NCBI GenBank assembly: GCA_021776805.1
Contig: JAJFFD010000051.1
Location: 1-48,592 of the forward strand
Direction: 5' to 3'
Length of the DNA: 48,592 bases
Source: Planctomycetota bacterium
GTDB taxonomy: Bacteria; Planctomycetota; UBA1135; UBA2386
Shown here: piece by piece, positions 8,635-17,659 of the stretch
Position numbering within the stretch: the first letter of the stretch is position 1
How the letters are laid out: each line of letters starts with the position of its first letter
Position numbers and translations under genes: made by a program
Notes under the pieces: model-generated
The model's database searches: none
The model's input: the letters and a program-made list of their open reading frames with translations, nothing else
What the model was told of the DNA's origin: nothing

Positions 8635-9734
8635 TAGAGCTGTCCCAACTCGATGGTGGTACTTGCGACTCGCCCACCGACGGTTTGCGCCCGAATCTGC
8701 AGGCGCCCTGAAGCAGGAGCACCGGCCCATTCAGCCGAATAGAGGAATCCCTCTCCTGATAAACTCTCACTGGCGATCAGATCGCGCTCGAAGGCATCGA
8801 ATAGCGGACCCGCGAGAGGGGCCGAATCCAGGCGCAGCCGTAGAAAACTCAGGCTCTCCTTGGCACTGACCTGCACCAGCAGCCCATTCTCGCTGCGGAT
8901 GCAGACCGCCTGCGCAGCTTCATGATCACGCAGAGCCTGCTCGAGGGTCGCATCCTTGAGCACGCGGGCCATGGAAAACATCAGCCGACGCGAGGTGTCT
9001 TCCCGCATTTTCCTGGCTACCTCTGCCTCGTCGCTACCGATCCAAAAGGGCGGAATCAGAATCATCTTCAACCACCACCAGGAGCTCCCACGACTCACCA
9101 AAGAGAGCTCGAGAGGTCCACCGGACAATACCTGCCTCGTGCCTGGGATCAGCTGCCCGGTCTGAACTTCACGCAAGGCGATCTCCAAAGTCGCAGTCGT
9201 TTCATAGCTATGGTCAGGAATGATCGCTCCCAAACCTACCAGCAACCAAAGCGCCAAGGTCGCTGGCCAGCGATCGTTGATGCCACGATCGACCACCGGC
9301 GCATCCTGCAGACCCTGAACTACGAGTAGATAGTCCGCGCCACTCGCACGCACCGAACTCAGATAATCGCGCATTGCCGGGTCATTGAGGTCCATCGCAG
9401 CACCTAGCGCAGAGAGCTGATGGCGAAAGTCCTGCCCTGATCTGTCCTCATCGATGTGCGAGAAGACTCGCGCGCTACGCAATGCATCCACCATCTCTGC
9501 CAAGCCCAGGGCTTCCATCGCAGGCTCATCGCCTTCTCCGGCAAATGTGCTCGAGAGGGGTGATCCTGCCACAGTCTCAACGCCGCTGAGGAAGGCGCCA
9601 CCGGTGACATGCACTGCGTATGGCAGAGCCGGTCGCTTCGCCAGTTCGCTGAAGTCGGTGTTTGCAGTGCTCTGGCATGAAATCAAGCAGACAAACCAAG
9701 TCGCTGCGAGCCCTGCCATTCTGATTCTTCTCAT
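8634..9734 (-). CDS. Hypothetical lipoprotein between Ser/Thr kinase and PP2C
   Basis: A 366-residue predicted lipoprotein; the N-terminus MRRIRMAGLAATWFVCLISC ends in lipobox LISC (Cys20). The middle contains GADYLLVVQGL, a hydrophobic stretch WPATLALWLLVGLGAIIPDH and a beta strand ETTATLEIALREV. This is an arrangement I have seen in envelope lipoproteins of unknown function and, loosely, in LpoB/CsgG-like folds. The end of the protein is beta-rich. The ATG overlaps the kinase TGA (ATGA) and the TAG overlaps the phosphatase GTG, so stoichiometric expression with both is likely. It may be a ligand-side partner of the kinase's large extracytoplasmic region; this is inference from gene order. 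Confidence 0.75.
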   Translation of the reverse strand: MRRIRMAGLAATWFVCLISCQSTANTDFSELAKRPALPYAVHVTGGAFLSGVETVAGSPLSSTFAGEGDEPAMEALGLAEMVDALRSARVFSHIDEDRSGQDFRHQLSALGAAMDLNDPAMRDYLSSVRASGADYLLVVQGLQDAPVVDRGINDRWPATLALWLLVGLGAIIPDHSYETTATLEIALREVQTGQLIPGTRQVLSGGPLELSLVSRGSSWWWLKMILIPPFWIGSDEAEVARKMREDTSRRLMFSMARVLKDATLEQALRDHEAAQAVCIRSENGLLVQVSAKESLSFLRLRLDSAPLAGPLFDAFERDLIASESLSGEGFLYSAEWAGAPASGRLQIRAQTVGGRVASTTIELGQL

Positions 9735-12700
9735 CGCCGCCTGACCCTCTCGATCAACCTGGTATCGCCGGCCAGTCGGAACCCGATCATCCTGAGCTGT
9801 GGGTCAAGCTGACCTGCCATGAGCCCAGCGCCGTCGCGCCTGAGCACCAAAGTTCTGACGACACCCGGCACGCTAGGGGGCAAGGCTCGAGCACTCGAGT
9901 CAACTGATTCACCACGCAGACCGTCGATCAAGCCACGAGTTTCGCCCACCGCGAGTCCCCTGACAACGCCATTGATCGCAGCCAACGGACGCAATTGCTC
10001 GGGCACCCCTTCACCGTCAGCCGCAAATAGGCCGAGTGCTCTGAGAAGCTGCACATGGTCTGCAAAGAGAATGCGCGCTGATGCTGCGTAAGGAATGTCC
10101 AGAACCCACTCTCTGACACCGAAGTCGAGACCAACCAAACTGGAGCCCAAGGCGGTCTCCAGGACATCCCCTGCGGCGATCAGCTCACTGCGCGTCAGGG
10201 GCCAGTCCTGCGCATCCCGCTGCGCAAGGAACTCAGCCATGTTGAACCCAGAGCCCGCAGCGCCGGCTAAGGCCGCAGCGTTTAGCGCAGCTCCTTCTCT
10301 GAGAGAGGGCCCCATGGCGGCGAATTCGAGCTCGACACCGAGCGGCAGGCGAAGCAGACTCGGATCTCCGCAGACCAACCAGCCAGCCATGCGCGCTGCG
10401 CTGAACGCCTGAAAAAAGTTTACTCCGGTGACCGGTCGATCCCCTGCACTGGCAAGGAGCTCAGACCAGGCCGCCTCGTCATCCAGAGTCAAGGGCAGCA
10501 TTCCAGCAGCACTCAATCGACGGCGACCAAGCGGATCTGCCGCGTGAACCAACTCCCTCCAACCACCTGCGGACTCAGGATCCAGGGCGACAGCTTGATT
10601 GACAATGCCCCAGTACTGGGCCCGGGTGAGCTCCGCTTCCCCGAGATAGAAATCGCCGATGTTGCTGGTAGAGATTGCCGGTGTGTTTCTGAAGGCGGCG
10701 CGTGCGGAGACACCCATGGGGACCGGGTCGGCAAAGACCTCCCCAGGACCCAGGCGAAGAATGGGTACGAGGCGCATGTCGCCGACCACCGACTCCAAGA
10801 GCGCCCCAGCATTGACGATCTCCTCGAGACGCACTTCGGAGAGTGCGCTCCTCACAGTCACTCCATCCAGGTCCATCTCCTGTACACCAGCTGGTGAGAC
10901 AAGCGAGACCCTCAGAATGAAGCGACGACCGGCCGAGAAGTCACTCTCACTGAGACCGGTGATAGCCGCTGATTCGACCACTCGCCGGAAAGGAAGTCGA
11001 AAGATGTAGAAAGCGCCCTCGGCGCCTGAGCGCCTCTCCGGAAGCAACCGCGCATCGCCAATCGCCAGGTAGATCTCATCATCCTGAGTGAAGGGTAAAC
11101 TGCTCTCCAAGAGGAGGCGCATGTCGCGGCCGTACTCGAACCCGCTGGTCCGATCGCTGGCAGTGAATGCTTCGGGATCATGGAAGAACTGCAGGATTGC
11201 CTCGCCCCGTGATCCGGAGGGGAGCGCCACCTCCTCCCCTGCGATCTGCAACTCAACCGGGCGACCAAACAGGTCCTGCAAATCGAACCCGATTCGGTTC
11301 AACCCGATTCTCGGCCGGAAGCCTGTCAGGAGTTCGGCGCGGTCTTCCACCCCGTCCAATTCAGAGAGCGGATCGAGACGCTCGGCGGCGCCCACCCAGA
11401 AGCTACCACGCAAGAGCCTCAGGTCTTCTGGCTGCCAACGCCAGGCTAGCCCGAGCTCGAGATGTTCACCGCTCCACTGAAAGACCTGCTTCTCGAGTAG
11501 GTCCTGAAGAAAACGAGCTCCCTGCAGATCAGGGAGGGATAGGCGAATCGGGTCAGGAAGGGCGCGCAGGTCATAGGGTGCCTCCCGCTGAATGGCCGCC
11601 CGCTGATCACGCATGCTGACGACCATCAGGTAGTTGCCGCTTGCCAAGGGCGGGACGACCACCCTGGCTTCACCGGCACTGTCGTACTGCATACTCACGT
11701 CAACAGCCGGGCCGCCACTGACTGGCGTCAACACAATACGATCTGGGCTATACAAGGGGTTACAGCGAAAGCGAAGGATGAGTTGCTCACCGTTGGTCAC
11801 GATCTGCTCGCCAACCCGCACAGCGCGACCCAATTGATCTTCTTCGCTAGCGATGTCCAGGCGAGGGCTGGGATCCTCGCTGCTGAACTGAAACTCACCA
11901 ACATAGGATGCGCCGGCGTTGCCAAAGCGGTCACTTACCCACACCGAGTAGCGCCCTTCAGGGTAGAGCTCGCCATCCTCGGCAGGCGAGAGCCGGACAC
12001 GGAAACGGGAACCATCAAGCTCAGCCGCCAGAGGATAGCGAGCCTCCTCACCGGAAGGCGCTCGCACGATCACGTCCAAGTTGCTCTCCACAGTTGAAAG
12101 CATGACTTCGAGTTCTGCGCCTTCGGAGTTGTAGGTCAGCCTCGTCCCGCCACCAGGTCGCGAAGCCATGAGCACGGTCGGGGCGCGAAGGTCGGTATGC
12201 TGGAACTCGAGTGGCTCAGATCTCGCGAGGTTACCGGTGAGGTCTCTCGCCTCGAGCACCAAGGTCAAGGCACCCAGATCTGAATAGCCATCCAACTCCT
12301 GACTCAGCATCCCCGCGATGCTCGGCAGATTGGCATCGCCAAGATCAATTGGGAGGCTGCGGGCCATGCCCCCCACGGCAGGTCCATCGAGAACAAGAGA
12401 CAGACTGAGCAAGTCTTCGCTTTCGCCGTAGTCGACCAGAATGACGGCGTCGCCATTCAAGACGGCATTAGCGCCGACATTTGCACTCAGCCCAACCCGA
12501 GGAGCTTCGTCATCGATTCGGAGGTCGGCGATTGCGAGCCTTGTTCCGCCAGGCAACTCAAACTCCAGGCGAATTGGGGCCTCCTGGCTATGACTCGCCA
12601 AGACTGCGGCGAATGCCCTTCGCGCCTGCTCATCAGTGGCAATCCGTAACTCGCCGCGTTCATGATCGACCGCCGGCTGGAGCTGGATCTCATCCAAGAC

Positions 12701-13948
12701 GAGTCCCTCGCGAGAAACTCTGACCAGGATTCGTTGTGGATCCAGGTTTCCGTATTCGAGGGTCCACCCAACGATGTCTTGGCTTCGCACTAGCTGCACA
12801 TCCGCAACCGCTGACTCCGGCGTCGAATGCAATGGAACTCCCGATCCAGAGACGCTGCGCAGAAAGGCCGATCCGCGCGGGATGTACGCGACCGCAAAAA
12901 CCAAAATCGAAAGTACGAGAAGGGCGAGTGCAGCGAAGCGCAGCATCCTGCCGCGAGATTCCCTGATAATTCGGAGTTCCTCGGCAACAACCGCTGCAGA
13001 AGCCGGGCGATTCTCAGGGTCGCGTTCAAGCAGCGCATCGACCAGTCTCTGCATGCGAGCAGGGACTCCCGGGACAGGGCCAAGAGCATCAATCTGACCG
13101 GCGATTGTGGCGCGCGCCATTTCAGCACCAGTCCCACTTGCAACCGGTAGGCGGCCGGTCAGACAGCGATAGGCGATAACACCCAGGCTGAACAGGTCCG
13201 CTCGCCCATCCACTTCTTGACCCTCGAGGTACTCGGGCGCCGAATACGGTGGGCTCGCGAGTCCCTGCGGTCCAGGCGACAGGGGTTCTTCGGAAGAGGA
13301 TCGCAACACAGGCACAGTCTGCGGAGCACCTTTGGCGATGCCGAAATCCAGAACCTTCACATGCGGCAAGCCTTCGCGCATGGCAACCATCACATTGCGG
13401 AGCGTCAAGTCGCGGTGAACCACGCCAGAATTATGCGCCGCATCTAACGCGCGCAGCATCTGCTCCAAGATGCTCAGGGCTGTTGCCGGTGCCAGGCTAC
13501 GACCACCGGCTAGCAGATCCGCCAAGGTGGAGCCATCAACAAACTCCATGGCAATGTAGACCGACCCGTCCGGTGCTTCACTCACGTCCTGAATCCGCGC
13601 CGAATTCTCGTGCACCACCCGCCCCGCCTTGCTTGCCTCCGCCAAAAACCAGCTGCGATAGTCCGGGCGCGAGGCAAATCGTGGATGCAAGATCTTGACC
13701 GCAACAGGAACCAGAGACACCTCATGGATCGCCATGAAGACCGTGCCCATCCCACCACGGCCCAGCACGTTGAGAATGCGGTATTTACCGCCAATCAACT
13801 TGCCAATGAGGGGATTGGTGGCGTCGGTCTCTCCACGGCGCTGCGGATAATGCACCTGGTTCGTATCGAGCAGAACAGTACCGCAGTGGGTACAGCGCTC
13901 TGCGGGAGTCTCCTCGGACACTCCCTCGCAAGTGATGCAAATCCTCAT
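9731..13948 (-). CDS. Receptor-like Ser/Thr protein kinase with giant extracytoplasmic region ending in SUMF1-like domain
   Basis: A 1405-residue membrane kinase. Residues 4-23 form a zinc-ribbon-like pair (CITC and CTHC). The kinase domain (56-330) has the glycine loop GRGGMG, VAVK (Lys85), HRD (178-180), Asn185, DFG (201-203) and SPPYSAPE. The catalytic loop reads HRDLTLRN: the lysine usual after HRDL in Ser/Thr kinases is Thr182. One membrane helix (336-355) precedes about 720 residues of beta-rich extracytoplasmic sequence with repeated D-x-F/T-G-N turns (DRFGNAG, DLTGNLA) suggesting Ig-like modules. From about 1085 on, an FGE/SUMF1-like domain is visible (GEAELTRAQYWG, PVTGVNFFQAFSAARMAGW, PLGVELEFAAMG). 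Co-transcribed with a lipoprotein and a PP2C phosphatase. Confidence 0.92.
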   Translation of the reverse strand: MRICITCEGVSEETPAERCTHCGTVLLDTNQVHYPQRRGETDATNPLIGKLIGGKYRILNVLGRGGMGTVFMAIHEVSLVPVAVKILHPRFASRPDYRSWFLAEASKAGRVVHENSARIQDVSEAPDGSVYIAMEFVDGSTLADLLAGGRSLAPATALSILEQMLRALDAAHNSGVVHRDLTLRNVMVAMREGLPHVKVLDFGIAKGAPQTVPVLRSSSEEPLSPGPQGLASPPYSAPEYLEGQEVDGRADLFSLGVIAYRCLTGRLPVASGTGAEMARATIAGQIDALGPVPGVPARMQRLVDALLERDPENRPASAAVVAEELRIIRESRGRMLRFAALALLVLSILVFAVAYIPRGSAFLRSVSGSGVPLHSTPESAVADVQLVRSQDIVGWTLEYGNLDPQRILVRVSREGLVLDEIQLQPAVDHERGELRIATDEQARRAFAAVLASHSQEAPIRLEFELPGGTRLAIADLRIDDEAPRVGLSANVGANAVLNGDAVILVDYGESEDLLSLSLVLDGPAVGGMARSLPIDLGDANLPSIAGMLSQELDGYSDLGALTLVLEARDLTGNLARSEPLEFQHTDLRAPTVLMASRPGGGTRLTYNSEGAELEVMLSTVESNLDVIVRAPSGEEARYPLAAELDGSRFRVRLSPAEDGELYPEGRYSVWVSDRFGNAGASYVGEFQFSSEDPSPRLDIASEEDQLGRAVRVGEQIVTNGEQLILRFRCNPLYSPDRIVLTPVSGGPAVDVSMQYDSAGEARVVVPPLASGNYLMVVSMRDQRAAIQREAPYDLRALPDPIRLSLPDLQGARFLQDLLEKQVFQWSGEHLELGLAWRWQPEDLRLLRGSFWVGAAERLDPLSELDGVEDRAELLTGFRPRIGLNRIGFDLQDLFGRPVELQIAGEEVALPSGSRGEAILQFFHDPEAFTASDRTSGFEYGRDMRLLLESSLPFTQDDEIYLAIGDARLLPERRSGAEGAFYIFRLPFRRVVESAAITGLSESDFSAGRRFILRVSLVSPAGVQEMDLDGVTVRSALSEVRLEEIVNAGALLESVVGDMRLVPILRLGPGEVFADPVPMGVSARAAFRNTPAISTSNIGDFYLGEAELTRAQYWGIVNQAVALDPESAGGWRELVHAADPLGRRRLSAAGMLPLTLDDEAAWSELLASAGDRPVTGVNFFQAFSAARMAGWLVCGDPSLLRLPLGVELEFAAMGPSLREGAALNAAALAGAAGSGFNMAEFLAQRDAQDWPLTRSELIAAGDVLETALGSSLVGLDFGVREWVLDIPYAASARILFADHVQLLRALGLFAADGEGVPEQLRPLAAINGVVRGLAVGETRGLIDGLRGESVDSSARALPPSVPGVVRTLVLRRDGAGLMAGQLDPQLRMIGFRLAGDTRLIERVRRR

Positions 13949-14013
13949 TTCAGGCGGCTACCTGGGCAGCGGGTCAGTCTAACTGCGCAGCCGGAAGCGC
14001 GCCTGGATTCCGA

Positions 14014-14961
14014 TCAGCGATAGCTGATTCGATCACGCCAGGTCTTTCGCAAGCGCAGGTCAGCAGCACGCAAACCAGCTAGTTCAGGATGCTCCGCCAG
14101 AATCTTGCCCAGGACCTCAATCTTGGTTTCCACGGCGACTTGGCCCCCGTCGCTGCCAGCACGACCATAGTGCAGGGAAACCAATTCGGATTCGCCATTG
14201 TCCAGGCCGACCAGAATCTCGCTGTATTTCAGGTCGGCCACGAAGCCGCCGCCCAGGTTGCTGGCATCAACTTCCCGTAGAGGCGGCAGGGAGGGAAACC
14301 TCGGAGCAAGTTGGTCCCGCCATTCCACGGCCACCTTGACCGCAGCCTGCACTCGCGGATCCGGAAACACATCACCAAAGCTCCACTCCAGGTGCCTGAT
14401 CTTCGCAGTTGCGTGGTGCAATGTAGTCCGTGGCAGGTCCACGATGTCGACCAGAGGCGGCATGACGATGGCATCCGAATCAACGAAACCGAGCAGCTTG
14501 CCTTCCAGCTGCACCGCGAGCACCGGTCGCCTGAGCAAGAATTCGACCTGATACTTTTCTGGAAAGACGCGAGTCAGGTCGGCAGATATGACCCAGGGAG
14601 AGGCTTCCAAATCGGCCAGCAGAACGACGGCCTTCTCCTCATCCATGATGGGGATCTCACCGCGCAGCCTTGGCTCGAGATCCGTGAGCAGATTGCGGAG
14701 AATCGTGGCACGCAACCATTCCGGCGCCTGCACCAGGCCGACTCGATCCAACTTGACCTGCGGCCCGGCATCACCGGGCCGATCCATGGTGGCCGCCAGC
14801 ACTGCCCAAGACTTTGGCCCCACGAGCCAGATGGTCAGGACGAAGGCCAGCAAAATCGAGATGCGCAGAAACCACAGGCCACGATGACTCGTAGCCCGCG
14901 TGGCTTCATCCAGCCTGGGATTCCTTGCCACCATACGCGCTGATCTGGGCCTGAGGCCCAT
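14014..14961 (-). CDS. FtsQ-like POTRA-domain membrane protein
   Basis: A 315-residue bitopic protein: cytoplasmic basic head, one membrane helix (29-47), then a periplasmic part. Residues 70-145 look like a POTRA domain, followed by the FtsQ/DivIB signature order SPWVISADLTRVFPEKYQVEF, RRPVLAVQLEGKL and FVDSDAIVM. The beta domain continues to the end (ILVGLDNGESELVSLHYGR). FtsQ/DivIB bridges early and late divisome proteins; Planctomycetota have reduced divisomes, so the exact role here is open. Another in-frame ATG at 14934 could be the true start; neither has a convincing Shine-Dalgarno. It is 65 bases upstream of the Ser/Thr kinase, possibly the same transcript. Confidence 0.65.
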   Translation of the reverse strand: MGLRPRSARMVARNPRLDEATRATSHRGLWFLRISILLAFVLTIWLVGPKSWAVLAATMDRPGDAGPQVKLDRVGLVQAPEWLRATILRNLLTDLEPRLRGEIPIMDEEKAVVLLADLEASPWVISADLTRVFPEKYQVEFLLRRPVLAVQLEGKLLGFVDSDAIVMPPLVDIVDLPRTTLHHATAKIRHLEWSFGDVFPDPRVQAAVKVAVEWRDQLAPRFPSLPPLREVDASNLGGGFVADLKYSEILVGLDNGESELVSLHYGRAGSDGGQVAVETKIEVLGKILAEHPELAGLRAADLRLRKTWRDRISYR

Positions 14962-15019
14962 TGCCCCATCGCGCTTGTCTCGAAGCCTGGCTGCGCTCGA
15001 TTAGGAGCCCTTCGGGAGT

Positions 15020-15058
15020 CCGCTTGGATGCACTGCCCGAAAGGCAACATCCAAGCGG
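15020..15058 (-). terminator. Strong two-tier hairpin between the small acidic-protein gene and the FtsQ-like gene
   Basis: CCGCTTGGATG (15020-15030) pairs perfectly with CATCCAAGCGG (15048-15058). Inside the loop TGCC/GGCA form a second 4-bp stem around CGAAA. The structure starts 62 bases beyond the stop of the small gene ending at 15121. No T-tract follows, so it may be Rho-assisted, a processing site, or a 5' leader element of the FtsQ-like gene. Confidence 0.5.
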
Positions 15059-15120
15059 CATGACGAAGGAGGATTCATGGGCAAGCTACCCGGGGCAGCT
15101 CGAGCTCACTTCAGTTCAGC

Positions 15121-15375
15121 TCAGTTCAGGCGCGTAACGGCGGGCTTGCTCTCGGTTTGAGTTCTGCCCTTGCGCGCGGTCTTAGGCTCGGAGCCCTCAA
15201 CGTCTTCGATGAAGATCTCGATGGTGTCGAGCATGTTCTCGGTAAGGTCGCGATCGAAGGTGACCTCCGAGGCGTCCTTACAAAGATCAATCTCGTGCTC
15301 CATGAGCCGAGTCAGAACCTTCAGCTGCGACAGATGCCGCTGCACGAATCGATCGATTTCAGTCTTCTTCTCCAT
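15121..15375 (-). CDS. Small acidic helical protein of unknown function
   Basis: An 84-residue protein with no recognised family. The N-terminal half (MEKKTEIDRFVQRHLSQLKV, then LTRLMEHEIDLC) is charged and predicted helical, suited to a coiled coil. A second helix with IEIFIEDVEG follows, and the tail is basic and flexible. ATG 15375 has GGGAG eight bases upstream and is chosen over a start 57 bases further up that lacks a site. The 252 bases between it and the divergent helicase gene hold no other gene and must contain both promoters. Nothing in the sequence assigns a role. Confidence 0.65.
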   Translation of the reverse strand: MEKKTEIDRFVQRHLSQLKVLTRLMEHEIDLCKDASEVTFDRDLTENMLDTIEIFIEDVEGSEPKTARKGRTQTESKPAVTRLN

Positions 15376-15578
15376 GACAGTCTCCCTGAGATGCTGGTCG
15401 TTATGTTCGATCAGACGCGCGCCGAGCCACACTAAACCCGCTGCGCACCGCCCGCTCTCGCCAACCTTAGGCCGAGAGTAGGAGGGAGCATAACGCCCGC
15501 ATCAAGCAATTCAACAAAGCGAGCCAAGCAGCTTGTCGCAGTTCTCCACAGATTGTCAACACACAGCCATGCGCGCCA

Positions 15579-15606
15579 TTGTTCCGCCATGCTTCCGGCC
15601 TAAGAT
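15579..15606 (+). promoter_or_regulatory. Weak candidate promoter for the helicase gene
   Basis: TTGTTC (15579-15584) and TAAGAT (15601-15606) are spaced by 16 bases, a partial match to the -35 and -10 consensus, ending 21 bases before the helicase ATG. A better -35 box alone, TTGTCA at 15553, has no matching -10. This is a weak call based on spacing and position. Confidence 0.25.
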
Positions 15607-15627
15607 CCGTCTGCTCACTGGGTCTGC

Positions 15628-17637
15628 ATGATGAAATTCAAGGGCTACACCCTCAATCCATTCCAGGTCCAGGCCGCCGAAGCCTTGAAGCAGGGGAAGA
15701 ACATCCTCCTCGCGGCCCCGACTGGTTCTGGCAAGACTCTGGTTGCCGAGTATGCCATCGATCAGGCAGTGCACACTCGCCGCAAGGTGATCTACACCAG
15801 CCCAATCAAGGCGCTGAGCAATCAGAAGTACCGCGACTTCAAAGAAGATGGGCTCGACGTCGGCCTGATGACCGGCGATCTCACCCTGCAGCCAGCCGCG
15901 CAGGTTGTGATCATGACAACGGAGATCTTCCGTAACGCGGTCTTCGACGATCCTGAGAGATTCCATGACGTCGACTTCGTGATCTTCGATGAGATTCACT
16001 TCCTCGATGACGTCGAACGCGGGACTGTCTGGGAAGAGAGCTTGATCTTCGCTCCGGATCACGTTCGCTTCGTCGGGCTGTCCGCAACTATCAGCAACCT
16101 GAAACAATTCGGTAGCTGGATGGAATCCATCCGGACACAGGAGCTGGAGATCATCAGGCACGACCGTCGGCCCGTCCCGCTTGCACAACGGCTCTACCAC
16201 CACAGCCTGTCGATTTTCAAGCTCGCCCAACGGAAGCGCGCCCTGCAAGTTCTGCAACGCATGGGGCGCCAGGACCAGGCCAGCCCCAATCGCCGACTGC
16301 AACGCGATTCTGGCCGAGGCAGGCGCGTACGCAAGCACGGTCCACACCCCGCCACCGCGGTCATCGACGATCTTGTCGCCGAGAAGTTACTGCCTGCTCT
16401 GTTCTTCTGCTTCTCCCGACGGGAGTGCGAGATCAAGGCAGATCGCAACATGCATCGAAACCTCCTCGACAAAGCAGAGCGTCATGAGATCCTGGAGCTC
16501 TTCCATGGCATCTGCCGCAAGTTCGAGGTTGACCCCGAATCGGACCCTGCCCTCCGAGCCATCGAGAAACGAGCCACTCGTGGCCTGGGATTCCACCACG
16601 CGGGCGTTCTGCCCATTCACAAGGAGATTGTCGAGCGCCTATTCACGTCCGGACTTCTGAAGCTCTTGTTCACCACAGAGACTTTTGCTCTTGGGATCAA
16701 CATGCCAGCCCGAACCGTCGTCTTCGATTCGCTTCGAAAGTTTGATGGCGTCTCCTTCGACTACATGTCGGCCCGCGACTACATGCAAATGGCCGGGCGA
16801 GCAGGACGACAAGGCATCGACAAGGAAGGCCTGGTCATTTCGATCCTCGATGATGAAGCGCTACAAGACGCCCCCCTGTCGGACCTCTTCAATGGCAAGG
16901 TCGAGCCGATCACTTCCCGCTTCAACCTCTCGTACTCAACTACCATCAACTTGTACGAACACATGGGCCTGCGGCTCATCGACGCCTACGACAAGTCCTT
17001 CGCCTCCTTTCAAGCGCGATCAGGAAGTCAGAAGAGTCGCGAGCGCAAGCGCAGTCAGGCGCGGGCAGCCCTGCGCGCCAGACTGACCATCCTCCAGGAA
17101 GCGGGCTACATCGACGAAAAGGGCCTCCTACCGCGGGGCAGGATTGCACAGCAGATCAATGGCTACGAAATTCAAGTCACCGAGCTCCTCCTAGGCGGAG
17201 CTCTTGACGAATTCGACATGCACGAGCTTGCAGCCGTATTTACCTCGATCGTCTATGAAGCACGACGCGGTGTGGAGGGGGCTCCGGGAAGACAAATGCT
17301 CGGGAACAAGGCTGCCAGCAAGGTCGAAAAGGCGATCCGGCGCTTCATATCCGTCGAGTATCTGCATGGATTCAAGGACACGATCAAAGCGCCTGACTTC
17401 GGCTTGACCGCAGCAATCATCGCCTGGAGCAAGGGCTGTGAAATGTCCGAGATGGAGAGGATCGCTGGCAGTGACGCCGGGGACTTGGTGAGAACCCTGC
17501 GCATGGCCATTCAGATGATGCGCCAGCTTCGCAAGGCCTTGAGCGGGGACTACGCCCTGATTCACCGGCTCGAAGAGGCTATCGTCTGCGTGAATCGCGA
17601 CGAAGTCGATGCCAAGCGTCAGTTCCAGCTCGGCTAA
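15628..17637 (+). CDS. Ski2-like DEAD/DEAH-box ATP-dependent helicase
   Basis: A 669-residue superfamily 2 helicase, presumably unwinding RNA. It shows a Q-motif-like NPFQVQAAEAL, Walker A PTGSGKT (31-37), motif Ia TSPIKALSNQK, motif II DEIH (121-124), motif III SAT (152-154), FHHAGVLP, TTETFALGINMPA and motif VI QMAGRAGRQG (387-396). Between about 195 and 250 lies a basic Arg/Gln-rich insertion. The C-terminal 200 residues resemble the helical DSHCT region of Ski2/Mtr4 and mycobacterial HelY. Ski2-like enzymes feed RNA to exonucleases or remodel rRNA; the substrate here is unknown. ATG 15628 is the first of two adjacent Met codons. The flavoprotein gene follows after 22 bases. Confidence 0.9.
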   Translation: MMKFKGYTLNPFQVQAAEALKQGKNILLAAPTGSGKTLVAEYAIDQAVHTRRKVIYTSPIKALSNQKYRDFKEDGLDVGLMTGDLTLQPAAQVVIMTTEIFRNAVFDDPERFHDVDFVIFDEIHFLDDVERGTVWEESLIFAPDHVRFVGLSATISNLKQFGSWMESIRTQELEIIRHDRRPVPLAQRLYHHSLSIFKLAQRKRALQVLQRMGRQDQASPNRRLQRDSGRGRRVRKHGPHPATAVIDDLVAEKLLPALFFCFSRRECEIKADRNMHRNLLDKAERHEILELFHGICRKFEVDPESDPALRAIEKRATRGLGFHHAGVLPIHKEIVERLFTSGLLKLLFTTETFALGINMPARTVVFDSLRKFDGVSFDYMSARDYMQMAGRAGRQGIDKEGLVISILDDEALQDAPLSDLFNGKVEPITSRFNLSYSTTINLYEHMGLRLIDAYDKSFASFQARSGSQKSRERKRSQARAALRARLTILQEAGYIDEKGLLPRGRIAQQINGYEIQVTELLLGGALDEFDMHELAAVFTSIVYEARRGVEGAPGRQMLGNKAASKVEKAIRRFISVEYLHGFKDTIKAPDFGLTAAIIAWSKGCEMSEMERIAGSDAGDLVRTLRMAIQMMRQLRKALSGDYALIHRLEEAIVCVNRDEVDAKRQFQLG

Positions 17638-17659
17638 CTTCGAGACGGCAGAGGATGAC

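Noticed and set aside
16181..16660. Frameshift inside the helicase
   Set aside because: The region near residues 195-250 is poorly conserved and basic, but the main frame is open from motif I to motif VI, so an insertion is more likely than a frameshift.
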